DNA of 64,000 nt. It comes from Shewanella sp. Isolate11. Its GTDB lineage: Bacteria > Pseudomonadota > Gammaproteobacteria > Enterobacterales > Shewanellaceae. Location of the stretch: contig NZ_JAKEVF010000003.1 in the NCBI RefSeq assembly GCF_022398315.1, positions 1 to 64,000 on the forward strand. The letters are read 5' to 3'. The notes below the pieces were generated by a model, which did not search any database, had not been told where the DNA came from, and worked only from the letters and a program-made list of their open reading frames with translations. This document shows, piece after piece, positions 18,741 to 27,911 of the stretch (positions are counted from its first letter, which is position 1; every line of letters starts with the position of its first letter). A program made the position numbers and the translations under genes.

Positions 18741-19844
18741 CTAAAAACTCATCTGCACATAACCGCCTGGCGCGGTCTCTGTGTCATAAGTTAAGCCTAA
18801 GAATCTATCGTCTAATAGCATCTCTCTATGTTCGGACACGCTAGAGACAATACACAGGCTTTCACCCATCATCAGGTCGCGGAATTGTGTGCTAGGCTGA
18901 CCCCATTCTAAAATACCCAATTGCAATGAGTCTGGTAGCGCTAATGGCAATAAACCTTCTTCATTACGGATATAACAGCGTAATCCTTTACCCGCCTGTG
19001 CAATGGAAGCGCGGTAATGGCTCAGCTCAACAACCGAATAGATAATATCGACATAAATGTCTAATCCCGATTTAGTCATACGCTCATTAAGGTAACTGAG
19101 CATATTAAACGGCTCTATCACGGTATCGCTGCTGCCATTTCTAAATAGCTTCAATTTTTGATTAACAAAGCTTTTAAGTAACACACTCGCAAATGCTGCT
19201 CGATTATCTTGCGGATGAAAGTGAGCCATATACATGATCAGATATTGATCACTGACATTGGTACTATCAATAAAGTAAGCACTAACGTCGTCATGCTTAA
19301 ACAGGCTGTAATCAATCTTGGCTTTGGGATAATCAATTTCTGAGGGGGGAAATAACTGCTGCTGCACACTTTTAGCCGCCTCAGCATTTTGTTCTAATAG
19401 ATTAAGGTGCTCTTCTAATTCTTGGTAGGACAGTTCATCGAGGTCATCGAGCTGAACATCTTGTTGGTGAGAACCACCAAGGCATTGACGAATTGCATTT
19501 TCAATCAGGCAGAGATCGTTTACAGGTTTCACTAAGTAATCGTTAGCGCCGACTCTTAACGCCTCAACAACATCTGCCATCACTTGGTTACCTGAGATAA
19601 CAATCGATACCGTATTCGGCTTACGCTTAATCATCTGCTTAAGCATATCTAGGCCGCCAAGAATAGGCATGCTGAGATCGGCTAACACGATATCGAATTC
19701 CTGCTGTTCAAATCGCTCTAAAGCCTGCTGACCATCGAACGCTTCGACAACCACAGCGCCACGGCTTGCTAAAAATGCCGCGACTAAACTGCGGAAAACG
19801 GGATCATCTTCAACCAGTAATATGACTAGATTTTCTAACGCCAT
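18741..19844 (-). CDS. Response regulator with PP2C-like output domain (RssB-like)
   Basis: A protein of 367 residues. The N-terminal receiver domain (about 5-120) is complete: Asp13/Asp14 in LVEDD, phospho-acceptor Asp56 in VLADLSMP, Ser84 and Lys106 in YLVKP. A short acidic, glutamine-rich helical linker follows, then a domain resembling the PP2C/SpoIIE fold of RssB but without an obvious set of metal-binding Asp residues, so probably a pseudophosphatase. RssB-type proteins deliver RpoS to ClpXP or act in partner switching. Which applies here is unknown. No kinase gene is adjacent, and the gene is not evidently part of an operon. Confidence 0.75.
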   Translation of the reverse strand: MALENLVILLVEDDPVFRSLVAAFLASRGAVVVEAFDGQQALERFEQQEFDIVLADLSMPILGGLDMLKQMIKRKPNTVSIVISGNQVMADVVEALRVGANDYLVKPVNDLCLIENAIRQCLGGSHQQDVQLDDLDELSYQELEEHLNLLEQNAEAAKSVQQQLFPPSEIDYPKAKIDYSLFKHDDVSAYFIDSTNVSDQYLIMYMAHFHPQDNRAAFASVLLKSFVNQKLKLFRNGSSDTVIEPFNMLSYLNERMTKSGLDIYVDIIYSVVELSHYRASIAQAGKGLRCYIRNEEGLLPLALPDSLQLGILEWGQPSTQFRDLMMGESLCIVSSVSEHREMLLDDRFLGLTYDTETAPGGYVQMSF

Positions 19845-19971
19845 TTAGCTCCCCATTCACACTACACTGGCAGCGCCAATCTATCTTGTTCACTGAGCTA
19901 TTGTTATTGTGGCAAACAAATAACCTGATGTTATTTCCACATTTTTACTCGTGTGACAACCGCTATAATGT

Positions 19972-20769
19972 CTACTCTAGCTCTTTCATATAATCATCCA
20001 GTAACTCGTCATCATCTTGAGTCACTGGCACATCACCGTCATAAACTTTGTAGTCGACGTGTTGCAAATAGGCTTCCTTCACAAAAGTGTAGGGGTCAAG
20101 TGCGTTATCAACAAGTCGCTCTTGATCGATTGCGGCAGATCGTTTGTGTAGGTTCTTCAGTCCCCACTTCACCATTGATTGCCAAAAGGTAAATTCTGAT
20201 AATGGGAAATAAAGTCCATCGACCCAATCTGAAGCTATCTCTCTGGTCACATAAGGGCCTAAAAATGGTGCCATAAAATAGGGACCATTAGGCACGCCAT
20301 AGTAGCCAAGCACTTCGTTAAACTCATCTTGCTTACGTTCTAGGCCCATCATATAAGCCACGTCTACGATGCCCAATAAACCAATGGTGGTGTTGATTGT
20401 AAAGCGTCCACCCGCATTGACAGCCCAACCCCACTTGCCTTGCAAGGCGTTGTTAACCATCGAACTTGGCTCATCAAAATTGAGCACAAAATTGTTCACC
20501 CCAGTCTTCACAGTCTGCGGCAAATAATCATTATAGGTGTGTGCTACGGGTCGGTATAAATATCTGTCCAAATAAAGATAATTGAAATCCCACATGGCTC
20601 GGTTAAAGCCTTCAAAAGGATCTCGCGGATCATCATATACAACTACCGTTTCGGTTGTTGTTTCGGTTGTGGTGCTTTCCTTAGCAACCTGTTCGTTTTG
20701 TTGAGCGGCATGACTCCAAAGCGGTAACCCAAAAATAAACAGACTTAACGTAATCCTTTTACACTTCAT
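19972..20769 (-). CDS. mlaA: MlaA/VacJ-family outer-membrane lipid-asymmetry protein
   Basis: About 265 residues from the ATG at 20769, which has GGGAAG upstream; a longer reading from 20829 has no good start. The diagnostic DPFEGFNRAMWDFNY block and LGYYGVPNGPYFMAPFLGP identify MlaA, which extracts mislocalised phospholipid from the outer leaflet and passes it to MlaC. The signal peptide (MKCKRITLSLFIFGLPLWSHA) appears to end in a signal peptidase I site, with no lipobox Cys, unlike E. coli MlaA, a lipoprotein. The C-terminus is acidic. Other mla genes are not in the window. Confidence 0.9.
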   Translation of the reverse strand: MKCKRITLSLFIFGLPLWSHAAQQNEQVAKESTTTETTTETVVVYDDPRDPFEGFNRAMWDFNYLYLDRYLYRPVAHTYNDYLPQTVKTGVNNFVLNFDEPSSMVNNALQGKWGWAVNAGGRFTINTTIGLLGIVDVAYMMGLERKQDEFNEVLGYYGVPNGPYFMAPFLGPYVTREIASDWVDGLYFPLSEFTFWQSMVKWGLKNLHKRSAAIDQERLVDNALDPYTFVKEAYLQHVDYKVYDGDVPVTQDDDELLDDYMKELE

Positions 20770-20972
20770 ATTTGCTTTGCTTCCCAGATAGTATTCCCTT
20801 ATATCTATTACAACATAAGCTAAAGTCACAGGCTTAAGTGACGATATAGATAATACTAGACTACACAGTTTGATTTTTCTTACAGACGGCTAAGGATACT
20901 CGGCAAATTGCTGAGGTCAAATTGAAATTTGTAAATGTTAGTCAACTTATTGACCTTTTCCGGAGAATATTT

Positions 20973-22958
20973 GTGAGCCATCGTCCTACGCTGATCCCAG
21001 AGGTAGCCACCTCTAAAAGCTATAGCGTTAACAGGAGATCGGCTGTACCTATGGAAAAGTTAATCCCTGTTAATATTCAATTTTCTACCCATAAAGACAC
21101 TATAACCGTCAATAATGAAACCCTAGTCATTAATCATTTAAACAATGCTGATAGGCAAAATTTAAAACTTGCCGTTGAGCAAAGTAGTCATAACCTACTC
21201 ATCATTAATAAGATAGCTCAAGATCGTCTAACAGGTTGTGTCAAAGTATTCGGCCAAAATCAAACACTGCCGTTTCCTCCAAGCTTACTCGCTTACATTA
21301 AAGGCAATGATATCTCGCTTGCACAACTGTCACAGTTAGCAATGCGCCCTCAGGGCTATCCCATAGGCGAAGTGACCATTAATGATGATTTGGTGACGGT
21401 ATCTTCCTCGGCAACCTTTAAGTTGCAATCACACTACTTGCCAAATGCGAAACAAGGAACATTCTTTGCCAGGTTCGTTATGGCAGAGGCTAAGTTGCAG
21501 CTGCAAATTACCCCAAAACTGGCAGAACTCAATATTTGCTTGATTAATAAACCGGGGGAAATGCACAAGGTTCTCACCAATAACAATAATCTTGCAGCCC
21601 AATCGCCAGTAAGTGATAACCAATCTTCCCCGGTGATTAAGCAGCCGACACAGTTAGCGAGCCATTACGCCAAACTTAATCAGCAATTTGCGAGCCAATC
21701 ATTATCACCGAAGCAGTTAGATGCTCTCACTATACGCAGTGAAGCTTCACCCAGAGCAATACAGCAAGCTAATCACTCAACAGCTCAACTGACATCGAGC
21801 TTGTCTAATCAACTATTATTTCAGAAGATACAATCCATTAGCACACAACTGACGTTAACTAATAAACCTTTATTAGTCATGCCTGCTGCTCAGACTAATG
21901 TGCCAATGACGGGTACGCCAAAGACGGGAGCACTAAACTCAACAGTTTTAAGCGCGGCAGTTTTAACTAGCCAAGTGACTAGTGCTAACCAGTCTGACCA
22001 ACTGATGACAAGTATGAGCAAACCTTCCCCTTCGCCTGAGACGCCTAACCCCATCGCTCAGCAAAAGTCGCAATCTCAAGCAACACAGCAGCATCGCGGC
22101 CTTGGACTTGCCATGCAGCGAATGGCGATTAAACCGACCAATAATGACAGTACAAGTAAGCAGTCACTACTCAGTCTTATTCAGCGCTTACAGCCTTTGG
22201 TCTTCCCAAGGCAATTAACCGAGCTAGCCGATCCTAAGGCGCTTATTCACGAACTACGAGACAGCCTTACTGCGCTAAATTTAACTAGAGGATTAAGCCC
22301 ATTTACACCTATGGATGGTAATAGCTCGGGTTCGACCACGGCCAATTCCAGCGCGATGAGTCATAGCGCGCTCACTCACAGCGGCACCATAGGTATTCTA
22401 TTCCAGCTGTTACTAGGTCGGCAGCAGCAAACTCAACACTCATCGTTGCTAAACCAACATCTGCTGCAGTTACAGCAAAAATTAGCCTTCAGCGACCCCA
22501 TGCTAGCTCTGCTAGACAAAGTCGGTACTAGTGAAACGCTAGCAAAACTATTTTCAGGCTTTACCCTCTACCAACAAGCCAGTAGCGAAACGGCTCAGGC
22601 TAACAATTGGTACTTTACCCTGCCCTATATGCTTGATAATCGTCATGAACAGTTCGAAGGGCATTTTGAGCAGCCCAAACAAGATGAGCAAAAAACGCAA
22701 ATCTGGCGGTTACAACTTAAATTCAACCTGTCTCAAGGGGCGGTGTTGGTTAATGCTGAAGTAAACACTAACAGACTCAAATTAAAATTCAGTAGCGACA
22801 ATGAAATATTGCTGAACAAAATAGCGAGTAAATCTAAAGGACTATCGAAAAAAATTGCCGCGGTTGGCTTGGTTACCGAAGAGCTAACAACACACAAGGC
22901 TAACGTACCCGCCAGTTTGCTTCCGGGTGAACATTACCTAGTAAAAGCGACCGCCTAA
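20973..22958 (+). CDS. FliK-like hook-length/export-switch protein
   Basis: About 661 residues from the GTG at 20973, which has CGGAGAA five bases upstream; a TTG at 20922 and an ATG at 21051 are alternatives. A structured N-terminal part (to about residue 200), a long Ser/Thr/Gln-rich low-complexity middle, and a C-terminal domain (about the last 110 residues, from IWRLQLKFNLSQGAVLVNAE) with the pattern of the FliK C-terminal domain. The true FliK is encoded at 42157-43941, so this is a second, divergent copy. It is followed after 13 bases by a FlhB C-terminal homologue, the known partner type for FliK. The function is inferred. Confidence 0.65.
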   Translation: MSHRPTLIPEVATSKSYSVNRRSAVPMEKLIPVNIQFSTHKDTITVNNETLVINHLNNADRQNLKLAVEQSSHNLLIINKIAQDRLTGCVKVFGQNQTLPFPPSLLAYIKGNDISLAQLSQLAMRPQGYPIGEVTINDDLVTVSSSATFKLQSHYLPNAKQGTFFARFVMAEAKLQLQITPKLAELNICLINKPGEMHKVLTNNNNLAAQSPVSDNQSSPVIKQPTQLASHYAKLNQQFASQSLSPKQLDALTIRSEASPRAIQQANHSTAQLTSSLSNQLLFQKIQSISTQLTLTNKPLLVMPAAQTNVPMTGTPKTGALNSTVLSAAVLTSQVTSANQSDQLMTSMSKPSPSPETPNPIAQQKSQSQATQQHRGLGLAMQRMAIKPTNNDSTSKQSLLSLIQRLQPLVFPRQLTELADPKALIHELRDSLTALNLTRGLSPFTPMDGNSSGSTTANSSAMSHSALTHSGTIGILFQLLLGRQQQTQHSSLLNQHLLQLQQKLAFSDPMLALLDKVGTSETLAKLFSGFTLYQQASSETAQANNWYFTLPYMLDNRHEQFEGHFEQPKQDEQKTQIWRLQLKFNLSQGAVLVNAEVNTNRLKLKFSSDNEILLNKIASKSKGLSKKIAAVGLVTEELTTHKANVPASLLPGEHYLVKATA

Positions 22959-22971
22959 CAAGGAATAGTTT

Positions 22972-23370
22972 ATGTATAACCCTTTCGATAACAAGTTAGC
23001 AGACAATTTAGCCCACAACTTAAGCGACAACTCAGGCGATAACTCAGCAAGAGAAGGCGATGATGATAAACCAGCAGAGCCTAGACAAGCAGCGGCGTTA
23101 AGTTATAAAGGTAACTCGGCGCCGACCTTATCGGCTAAAGGTGAAGCATTAGTGGCCGAAGAGATCATCGCCTTAGCGAAAGAAGCGGGAGTCCATATTC
23201 ATCGCGATCCCAATCTCAGTAATTTTTTTCAGAAGTTGGAGGTCGGCGAAGAGATCCCTAAGGAGTTGTACCTGCTAATAGCTGAGTTGATCGCCTTTGT
23301 TTATATGCTAGATGGCAAGTTCCCTGAGCGCTGGGATAATATGCACCAGAAAATTGTTGAAGCGGTTTAG
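22972..23370 (+). CDS. FlhB cytoplasmic-domain homologue (FlhX-like)
   Basis: A protein of 132 residues. After an acidic, repetitive N-terminus (DNLAHNLSDNSGDNSARE) it aligns with the part of FlhB after its cleavage site: ALSYKGNSAPTLSAKGEALV... through IPKELYLLIAELIAFVYML. It has no NPxH autocleavage motif and no membrane segments. FlhB-CC homologues (FlhX in Helicobacter) can take part in export switching. It is cotranscribed with the FliK-like gene, which suggests a paired switch module. AAGGA precedes the ATG. Confidence 0.75.
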   Translation: MYNPFDNKLADNLAHNLSDNSGDNSAREGDDDKPAEPRQAAALSYKGNSAPTLSAKGEALVAEEIIALAKEAGVHIHRDPNLSNFFQKLEVGEEIPKELYLLIAELIAFVYMLDGKFPERWDNMHQKIVEAV

Positions 23371-23410
23371 ATTATTTAATAACTTTGAGTATAAATAACA
23401 GGCGAAAAAA

Positions 23411-23430
23411 AGCGCACCAGCGCTAATTTT
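23411..23430. terminator. Bidirectional terminator between convergent operons
   Basis: The AGCGC/GCGCT stem (23411-23415 and 23420-23424, 4-base loop) is flanked by A7 on one side and a T-run on the other, so it can stop transcription in both directions. The DUF2802 stop codon (23423-23425) lies inside the stem, so the last ribosome would cover it. Confidence 0.7.
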
Positions 23431-23827
23431 TTCGATGCAGCCTCAGCAATAACTCGGCTTCAGCTTTAGGTAACTCACATTCGGCGACTAACTCTTCAAC
23501 CCCAGCCCCTAGTTCAACCATCTTCATCGCCCTAGAATACAAACGGGCTTGAGGATCTTGCTGACTGGTTTCATCGATACGCGCTTCTTGCTTAGCAAGT
23601 TGCTTTTCAAGCTCCAACATTCTACGTCCGACACCTATGGTCCCCGTGCGTAGTTCTTGTAGCTCACGTTTCAATGATTCGCGCTGACGATCATTCTCCT
23701 TAACCAAAAGCGTTAAGGCTTCAATCTTACTTCTTAGTTTGCTGGTTTGTTTCTGCTGATACAACACCAAGGCTAAACAGGCAATGACATACACTAATGC
23801 TGCGATTAATATTTCGTCACCGATCAT
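23423..23827 (-). CDS. DUF2802 membrane-anchored coiled-coil protein of the chemotaxis operon
   Basis: A protein of 134 residues from the ATG at 23827, with AGGGTG five bases upstream. One N-terminal membrane span (about 5-20), then a charged coiled coil (about 25-90) and a C-terminal segment GVEELVAECELPKAEAELLLRLH that looks like a small HTH-like helical unit. It belongs to the DUF2802 family found after cheW in Vibrio and Shewanella. Its role is unknown; the conserved place beside cheW, parP and parC suggests a link to polar arrays or flagella. It is the last gene of this operon. Confidence 0.8.
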   Translation of the reverse strand: MIGDEILIAALVYVIACLALVLYQQKQTSKLRSKIEALTLLVKENDRQRESLKRELQELRTGTIGVGRRMLELEKQLAKQEARIDETSQQDPQARLYSRAMKMVELGAGVEELVAECELPKAEAELLLRLHRKN

Positions 23828-23961
23828 AAAACACCCTATTTTCAATCAACTAACGCTGAGTTTATCCTGTATATCCTAAACTCAAAACCAGCAATAAGCT
23901 AGAAGACACTCAGCAGTTATTGATATTTCGGCCATTTAGCAAGAGTAGCATCTTTGCAATG

Positions 23962-24453
23962 CTAGATCTGTGACAGCTCCATCCACTCATCGTCGGATAA
24001 TAGCTTGTCTAAGTCGACTAAGATCAGCAGTTCATCGTCACGATTACTCACGCCCTGAATAAATTTAGCACTCTCTTCGGTACCCACATTTGGCGCGTTA
24101 TCAATCTCAGAACTACGCAGATAAACCACTTCGGCAACACTGTCGACCAAGATACCAATGACCTGTTTTTCCGCTTCAATAATGACGATTCGAGTGGAGT
24201 CGTTCACTTCGGAAGAACTTAAACCAAAACGAGAACGGGTATCGATAACCGTAACAACATTGCCTCGTAAGTTAATGATACCTAAAACATAATGAGGTGC
24301 ACCGGGTACAGGAGCAATTTCGGTATAACGCAAAACTTCCTGAACCTGCATCACATTGATGCCGTAAGTTTCGTTATCTAAACGGAACGTCACCCACTGC
24401 AATACTTGATCATCTTTACTCGCAGCTACTGCTGCATCTTTAGCATTTGCCAT
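23962..24453 (-). CDS. cheW: Chemotaxis coupling protein CheW
   Basis: A single CheW domain protein of about 163 residues (ATG at 24453 with GTGAGG upstream; a TTG at 24468 is possible). It shows LQWVTFRLDNETYGINVMQVQEVLRYTEIAPVPGAP and LGIINLRGNVVTVIDTR-type text, the conserved core of CheW. It couples methyl-accepting receptors to CheA in the array. It starts seven bases after the ParP stop, so the two are translated together. Confidence 0.95.
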   Translation of the reverse strand: MANAKDAAVAASKDDQVLQWVTFRLDNETYGINVMQVQEVLRYTEIAPVPGAPHYVLGIINLRGNVVTVIDTRSRFGLSSSEVNDSTRIVIIEAEKQVIGILVDSVAEVVYLRSSEIDNAPNVGTEESAKFIQGVSNRDDELLILVDLDKLLSDDEWMELSQI

Positions 24454-24460
24454 AACAACC

Positions 24461-25426
24461 TCACTCAATAGAGTCCTGACAACCCAAGCCCAAATTTAAT
24501 AGTTCGATTAATGCTTGCACATGGATTATGCCGCACATCTGTTGTTTTACCATTCCAGCCAGCCACGGACGCTTACCCGCTTTAGCACGCCAGTTAACTT
24601 CTGATTTTACAATTTTCACCGTATTCACTAAGGATTCGCAAGCCAATCCCCAATTACTGCCTTCTAGCATTACAATATATTGATAATCAATAGATTGTTT
24701 TAAATTATCATCATACTTTTCAGGCATAACCCAAGCACAGGTATCCACAATATTGAGTTGCGCATCTCTGTGAGTCTGCACCCCATGAAACCAAGCGGGT
24801 CGTCCCATGATGTGATTCACTCGTCCCACTTGAACTATGCCGCCCAAGCTAACTAAAGGCACCGCCAGCGTCAGGCCCGCCACCTTAAAAAACAGTACTT
24901 GAAACTCATCTTCAAGTTCGTCAACCAGATCACGGGTTACCGCCAATGGCGCGGGTTCGACCTGTAGAGCGGGTTCTACCGCATCAGTTATTCGAGTTAA
25001 TGACTTATCACCTGAGTCTCTATCTATTGCATCGGCCGCAAAAGCAAAAGGTTGAGAGTCAAGTTCAACCATTTTTATTTCATTTACAGCATCAAGGACT
25101 TGGTCAGCATTTAGGGTTTGCTCAGTATCTGCAATAGGCTGAGCGATCTGTTTAATTACACTATCTTCAGCTTCACTCTGCTCCACCTTAGCCAGTGGCG
25201 CTAACAATTGCTCAAGGGCCCTTTTATCCAGTCGGGGCTGGCTACGCTTAAGCTCAGAGTTTCGAACCTCACCTTGCTCCTCACCCGCTTCCATAAAAGG
25301 TTTTGATTGGACGACTACCTCTGCTGGAGATGATAATTGCTGTTGCACTTGATGAGCCTCATCAGAGGCATCATTAAGCAGCTCGGCAAAATAATCATAA
25401 ATCGCATCATCAACTGAGTTTGGCAT
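24461..25426 (-). CDS. parP: ParP, polar chemotaxis array protein with a CheW-like domain
   Basis: About 321 residues from the ATG at 25426 with AAGGAG upstream. The N-terminal half is acidic, glutamine-rich and probably disordered. The C-terminal part (about 175-310: LFFKVAGLTLAVPLVSLGGIVQVGRV) is a CheW-like fold, as in the AIF domain of Vibrio ParP. There ParP links the ParA-like ParC to CheA and receptors and keeps arrays at the pole. The assignment rests on domain order and the position between parC and cheW; it overlaps parC by 17 bases. Confidence 0.82.
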   Translation of the reverse strand: MPNSVDDAIYDYFAELLNDASDEAHQVQQQLSSPAEVVVQSKPFMEAGEEQGEVRNSELKRSQPRLDKRALEQLLAPLAKVEQSEAEDSVIKQIAQPIADTEQTLNADQVLDAVNEIKMVELDSQPFAFAADAIDRDSGDKSLTRITDAVEPALQVEPAPLAVTRDLVDELEDEFQVLFFKVAGLTLAVPLVSLGGIVQVGRVNHIMGRPAWFHGVQTHRDAQLNIVDTCAWVMPEKYDDNLKQSIDYQYIVMLEGSNWGLACESLVNTVKIVKSEVNWRAKAGKRPWLAGMVKQQMCGIIHVQALIELLNLGLGCQDSIE

Positions 25427-26204
25427 GAGCAAACTCCTTGGTGAGTAGATAATCTAATAAGCGATCATAAGCCTTACCACCTCGGGTAAAACCGGCAAAA
25501 TGAGTGATCGGCAGATGAGCTAAACTGGCATCTCTGAACTTGGTATCGACGGGAATCACGTCTGGCCACAATCTGTTGGCATAATCTTGTGAAAGCTGGG
25601 TTAACGCCGCAGGTGAAGCCTTAGTACGCTTATCGAACATCGTCGGCACTATGGTATAGCTGTAATTAATTTTCTTGGAGCGCCCCATCATCAGCATGGT
25701 TTTTACCATTCTATCTAGGCCTTTAATCGCCAAAAACTCAGTTTGAACTGGCACAATAATATGCTGGCTAGCAGCCAAGGAATTGACCATCAGCACGCCA
25801 AGTACAGGTGGACAATCAATTAACACCACATCATATTCAGCTTCGACAAAGGCCAGCAGCTTTTTTAAGATCAGTCCCATGCCCTCTTTATGCACCAAAG
25901 TGCGGTCGAGAGTTGCCAGCGCCATAGTGGCTGGTAGTAGATCGATTTCGCTAATTCTAGTGGGCACAATATGCGCCATCACTCGTTGGCGAGTCAGAGA
26001 CTGGTGTTGCATAAACAGATCGTACAACGAGCCTGGCACCTGCTCAGAATCGATACCAAGATAATAGCCCAGCGATGCATGCGGATCGGTATCGACCATT
26101 AATACACGCTTGCCTTGTTTAGCTAAAGAACCTGCCAAGCTTACAACCGTCGTAGTTTTACCTACGCCGCCTTTTTGGTTCGCCACGGTCCAGATCTTCA
26201 ACAA
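25410..26204 (-). CDS. parC: ParC, ParA-like ATPase for polar chemotaxis arrays
   Basis: A protein of 264 residues with a deviant Walker A motif, NQKGGVGKTTT at residues 9-19, VDTDPHASLGYY as Walker A-prime, and VLIDCPPVLGVLMVNSL as Walker B. It is the ParA/MinD type found in chemotaxis operons. In Vibrio, ParC is recruited to the pole by HubP and positions CheA arrays through ParP. There is no ParB or parS here. The start is one of two adjacent TTG codons behind AAGGGGA. Confidence 0.85.
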   Translation of the reverse strand: MLKIWTVANQKGGVGKTTTVVSLAGSLAKQGKRVLMVDTDPHASLGYYLGIDSEQVPGSLYDLFMQHQSLTRQRVMAHIVPTRISEIDLLPATMALATLDRTLVHKEGMGLILKKLLAFVEAEYDVVLIDCPPVLGVLMVNSLAASQHIIVPVQTEFLAIKGLDRMVKTMLMMGRSKKINYSYTIVPTMFDKRTKASPAALTQLSQDYANRLWPDVIPVDTKFRDASLAHLPITHFAGFTRGGKAYDRLLDYLLTKEFAHAKLS

Positions 26205-26230
26205 TGTCCCCTTAGAAATGCCATCGCTGT

Positions 26231-26779
26231 TTAACTTTCATCCCGAGTGGTGATTCTTATTCCGCCGCCTGGCAGCTTGATCAATTTCACCCCATCCTTG
26301 TCTTCGGACACTGTCACTGGAGCAGATATTTTATCGGCCTGATTCTTTGCTAGCGCCATGTTACTGCTCGTCAGCGACGATTGCTCAGTCGCTAACGCTT
26401 GGGTATTACGTAATTGTACTTTCTGAGTCGCAGCCGTGACTTCTACCCGAGTGTGCTGTCCAGGCCGAACTTGTTCTAACATAGCTTCGGTAAAGGTGGG
26501 ATTTTTCTCCATCCATTGCGCTAATGACTCTGCCTGCTCGGTGGGCACCATCAATAATACTTGGCTATTTTCAAGCTTTTCGACTTTGGCTTGCAGCAAA
26601 CTATGTTTATGCCTGAGTTCTAAATAAAGCGCACCGATAGAGCTCGCTGAAATAAACGATAAAAACAACATCAACAAGAGCAATGTATTACTCCCGTTAC
26701 TGCGCTTATCTATATTTAACTCAGCCCTATCCTGTTTAGCCACGTCCGCTCTCTCTAATAATCGCTTCAGCCATGTCAT
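26231..26779 (-). CDS. Unknown membrane-anchored coiled-coil protein between cheB and parC
   Basis: Not recognised. Up to 182 residues: a charged N-terminus, one membrane span (about 31-51), a short coiled coil (about 55-75: [19 protein letters not shown]), then a polar region ending in [15 protein letters not shown]. By topology most of it faces the periplasm. The ATG at 26779 overlaps cheB by 44 bases and has a poor ribosome site; a GTG at 26743 with GAGAG upstream would overlap by eight and may be the real start. It lies inside a chemotaxis and polar-localization operon, so a role in array placement is possible but unproven. Confidence 0.75.
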   Translation of the reverse strand: MTWLKRLLERADVAKQDRAELNIDKRSNGSNTLLLLMLFLSFISASSIGALYLELRHKHSLLQAKVEKLENSQVLLMVPTEQAESLAQWMEKNPTFTEAMLEQVRPGQHTRVEVTAATQKVQLRNTQALATEQSSLTSSNMALAKNQADKISAPVTVSEDKDGVKLIKLPGGGIRITTRDES

Positions 26780-27827
26780 CTAATGGAATGGAATAACTCG
26801 ATAAGCCCGCATTGGCGACGGCTTGTGGCATGCCATACACCACACAGCTGGCTTCATCTTGCGCCCAAATCGTTGCTCCAGCAGCCTTTAGCATGCGAGC
26901 CCCTTCTCGCCCATCTGCGCCCATTCCGGTTAACACCACGGCAAGGGCATCACCACCCACCAGCTTAGATGCCGAAGCAAAGGTAATATCTACGCAGGGC
27001 TTATAATTCATATCGGCATTACCCGCGAGAACCTTAATCCGTCCATGAGTACCGCCTCGCTCAAGCATCATCTGCATGCCACCCGGCGCCAGATAAGCAC
27101 AGCCAGCACGTAAAGATTCTCCATTTTGTGCCTCTTTGACTTCGATAGCACACAGGCCATTCAAGCGAGTAGCAAATGCGGGAGTAAAAGCCGCAGGCAT
27201 ATGCTGAATCAGTACAATAGGATGGGGATAATCCGCTGGGATCTTAGTGAGGATACGTTGCAACGCCACAGGACCACCAGTAGAGGTACCAATCAAAAGC
27301 AACTTATAACGTTTACCGCTTGCACGTTTGGGCACACTGCTGCTTGCCGTCGTGCGTTCTGGCGATGCTGCAGCTTTAACTGGTGTCGTAGTAGTCGGTT
27401 TTACTCTGGGAATTGCTGCGCGGAATAAGCGGCGACGGCCTAAAGCTTTAACCCTTTGCTGCAAAAGTAAAATAGCAGCATCTTTATTGGTTGCGATATC
27501 TTCAAAACGTTTAGGCAGGAAATCTAACGCACCAGCTTCCAGAGCTTCTAGGGTCGCTCTAGCACCATCATGAGTGAGCGAGGAAAACATCAAAATAGGC
27601 GTTGGGCATTTTGCCATGATCTCACGAACAGCCGTTATCCCGTCCATCACTGGCATTTCAATATCCATAGTGATGACTTGAGGTTTTAACTCCTGTGCTA
27701 ATTTGACCGCTTCGGCACCATTGTTGGCGGTACCGATCACTTCTAAATCGGCATCGCTGGCAACAATTTCACTCACCCGTCGACGAAAAAAACTCGAATC
27801 GTCGACCACTAACACTTTTATGCCCAT
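26736..27827 (-). CDS. cheB: Chemotaxis protein-glutamate methylesterase/deamidase CheB
   Basis: A protein of 363 residues. The receiver domain (1-120) has VVDDSSFF and phospho-acceptor Asp55 in [10 protein letters not shown] basic Pro/Thr/Ala/Ser linker follows at about 130-172. The methylesterase domain has the catalytic triad Ser182 (GTSTGGP), His209 (IQHMP) and Asp305 (GMGADGREG). It removes methyl groups from receptors and deamidates glutamines to adapt signalling. CheR is not in the window. Confidence 0.96.
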   Translation of the reverse strand: MGIKVLVVDDSSFFRRRVSEIVASDADLEVIGTANNGAEAVKLAQELKPQVITMDIEMPVMDGITAVREIMAKCPTPILMFSSLTHDGARATLEALEAGALDFLPKRFEDIATNKDAAILLLQQRVKALGRRRLFRAAIPRVKPTTTTPVKAAASPERTTASSSVPKRASGKRYKLLLIGTSTGGPVALQRILTKIPADYPHPIVLIQHMPAAFTPAFATRLNGLCAIEVKEAQNGESLRAGCAYLAPGGMQMMLERGGTHGRIKVLAGNADMNYKPCVDITFASASKLVGGDALAVVLTGMGADGREGARMLKAAGATIWAQDEASCVVYGMPQAVANAGLSSYSIPLDDMAEAIIRESGRG

Positions 27828-27911
27828 TCAATGTCCTATCGACAGTGGCCGCTTTGGCTTGAGCCTGCTGTAAAACAGAGATGCTCACTGTCATTCGATA
27901 ATGTTGATCTG

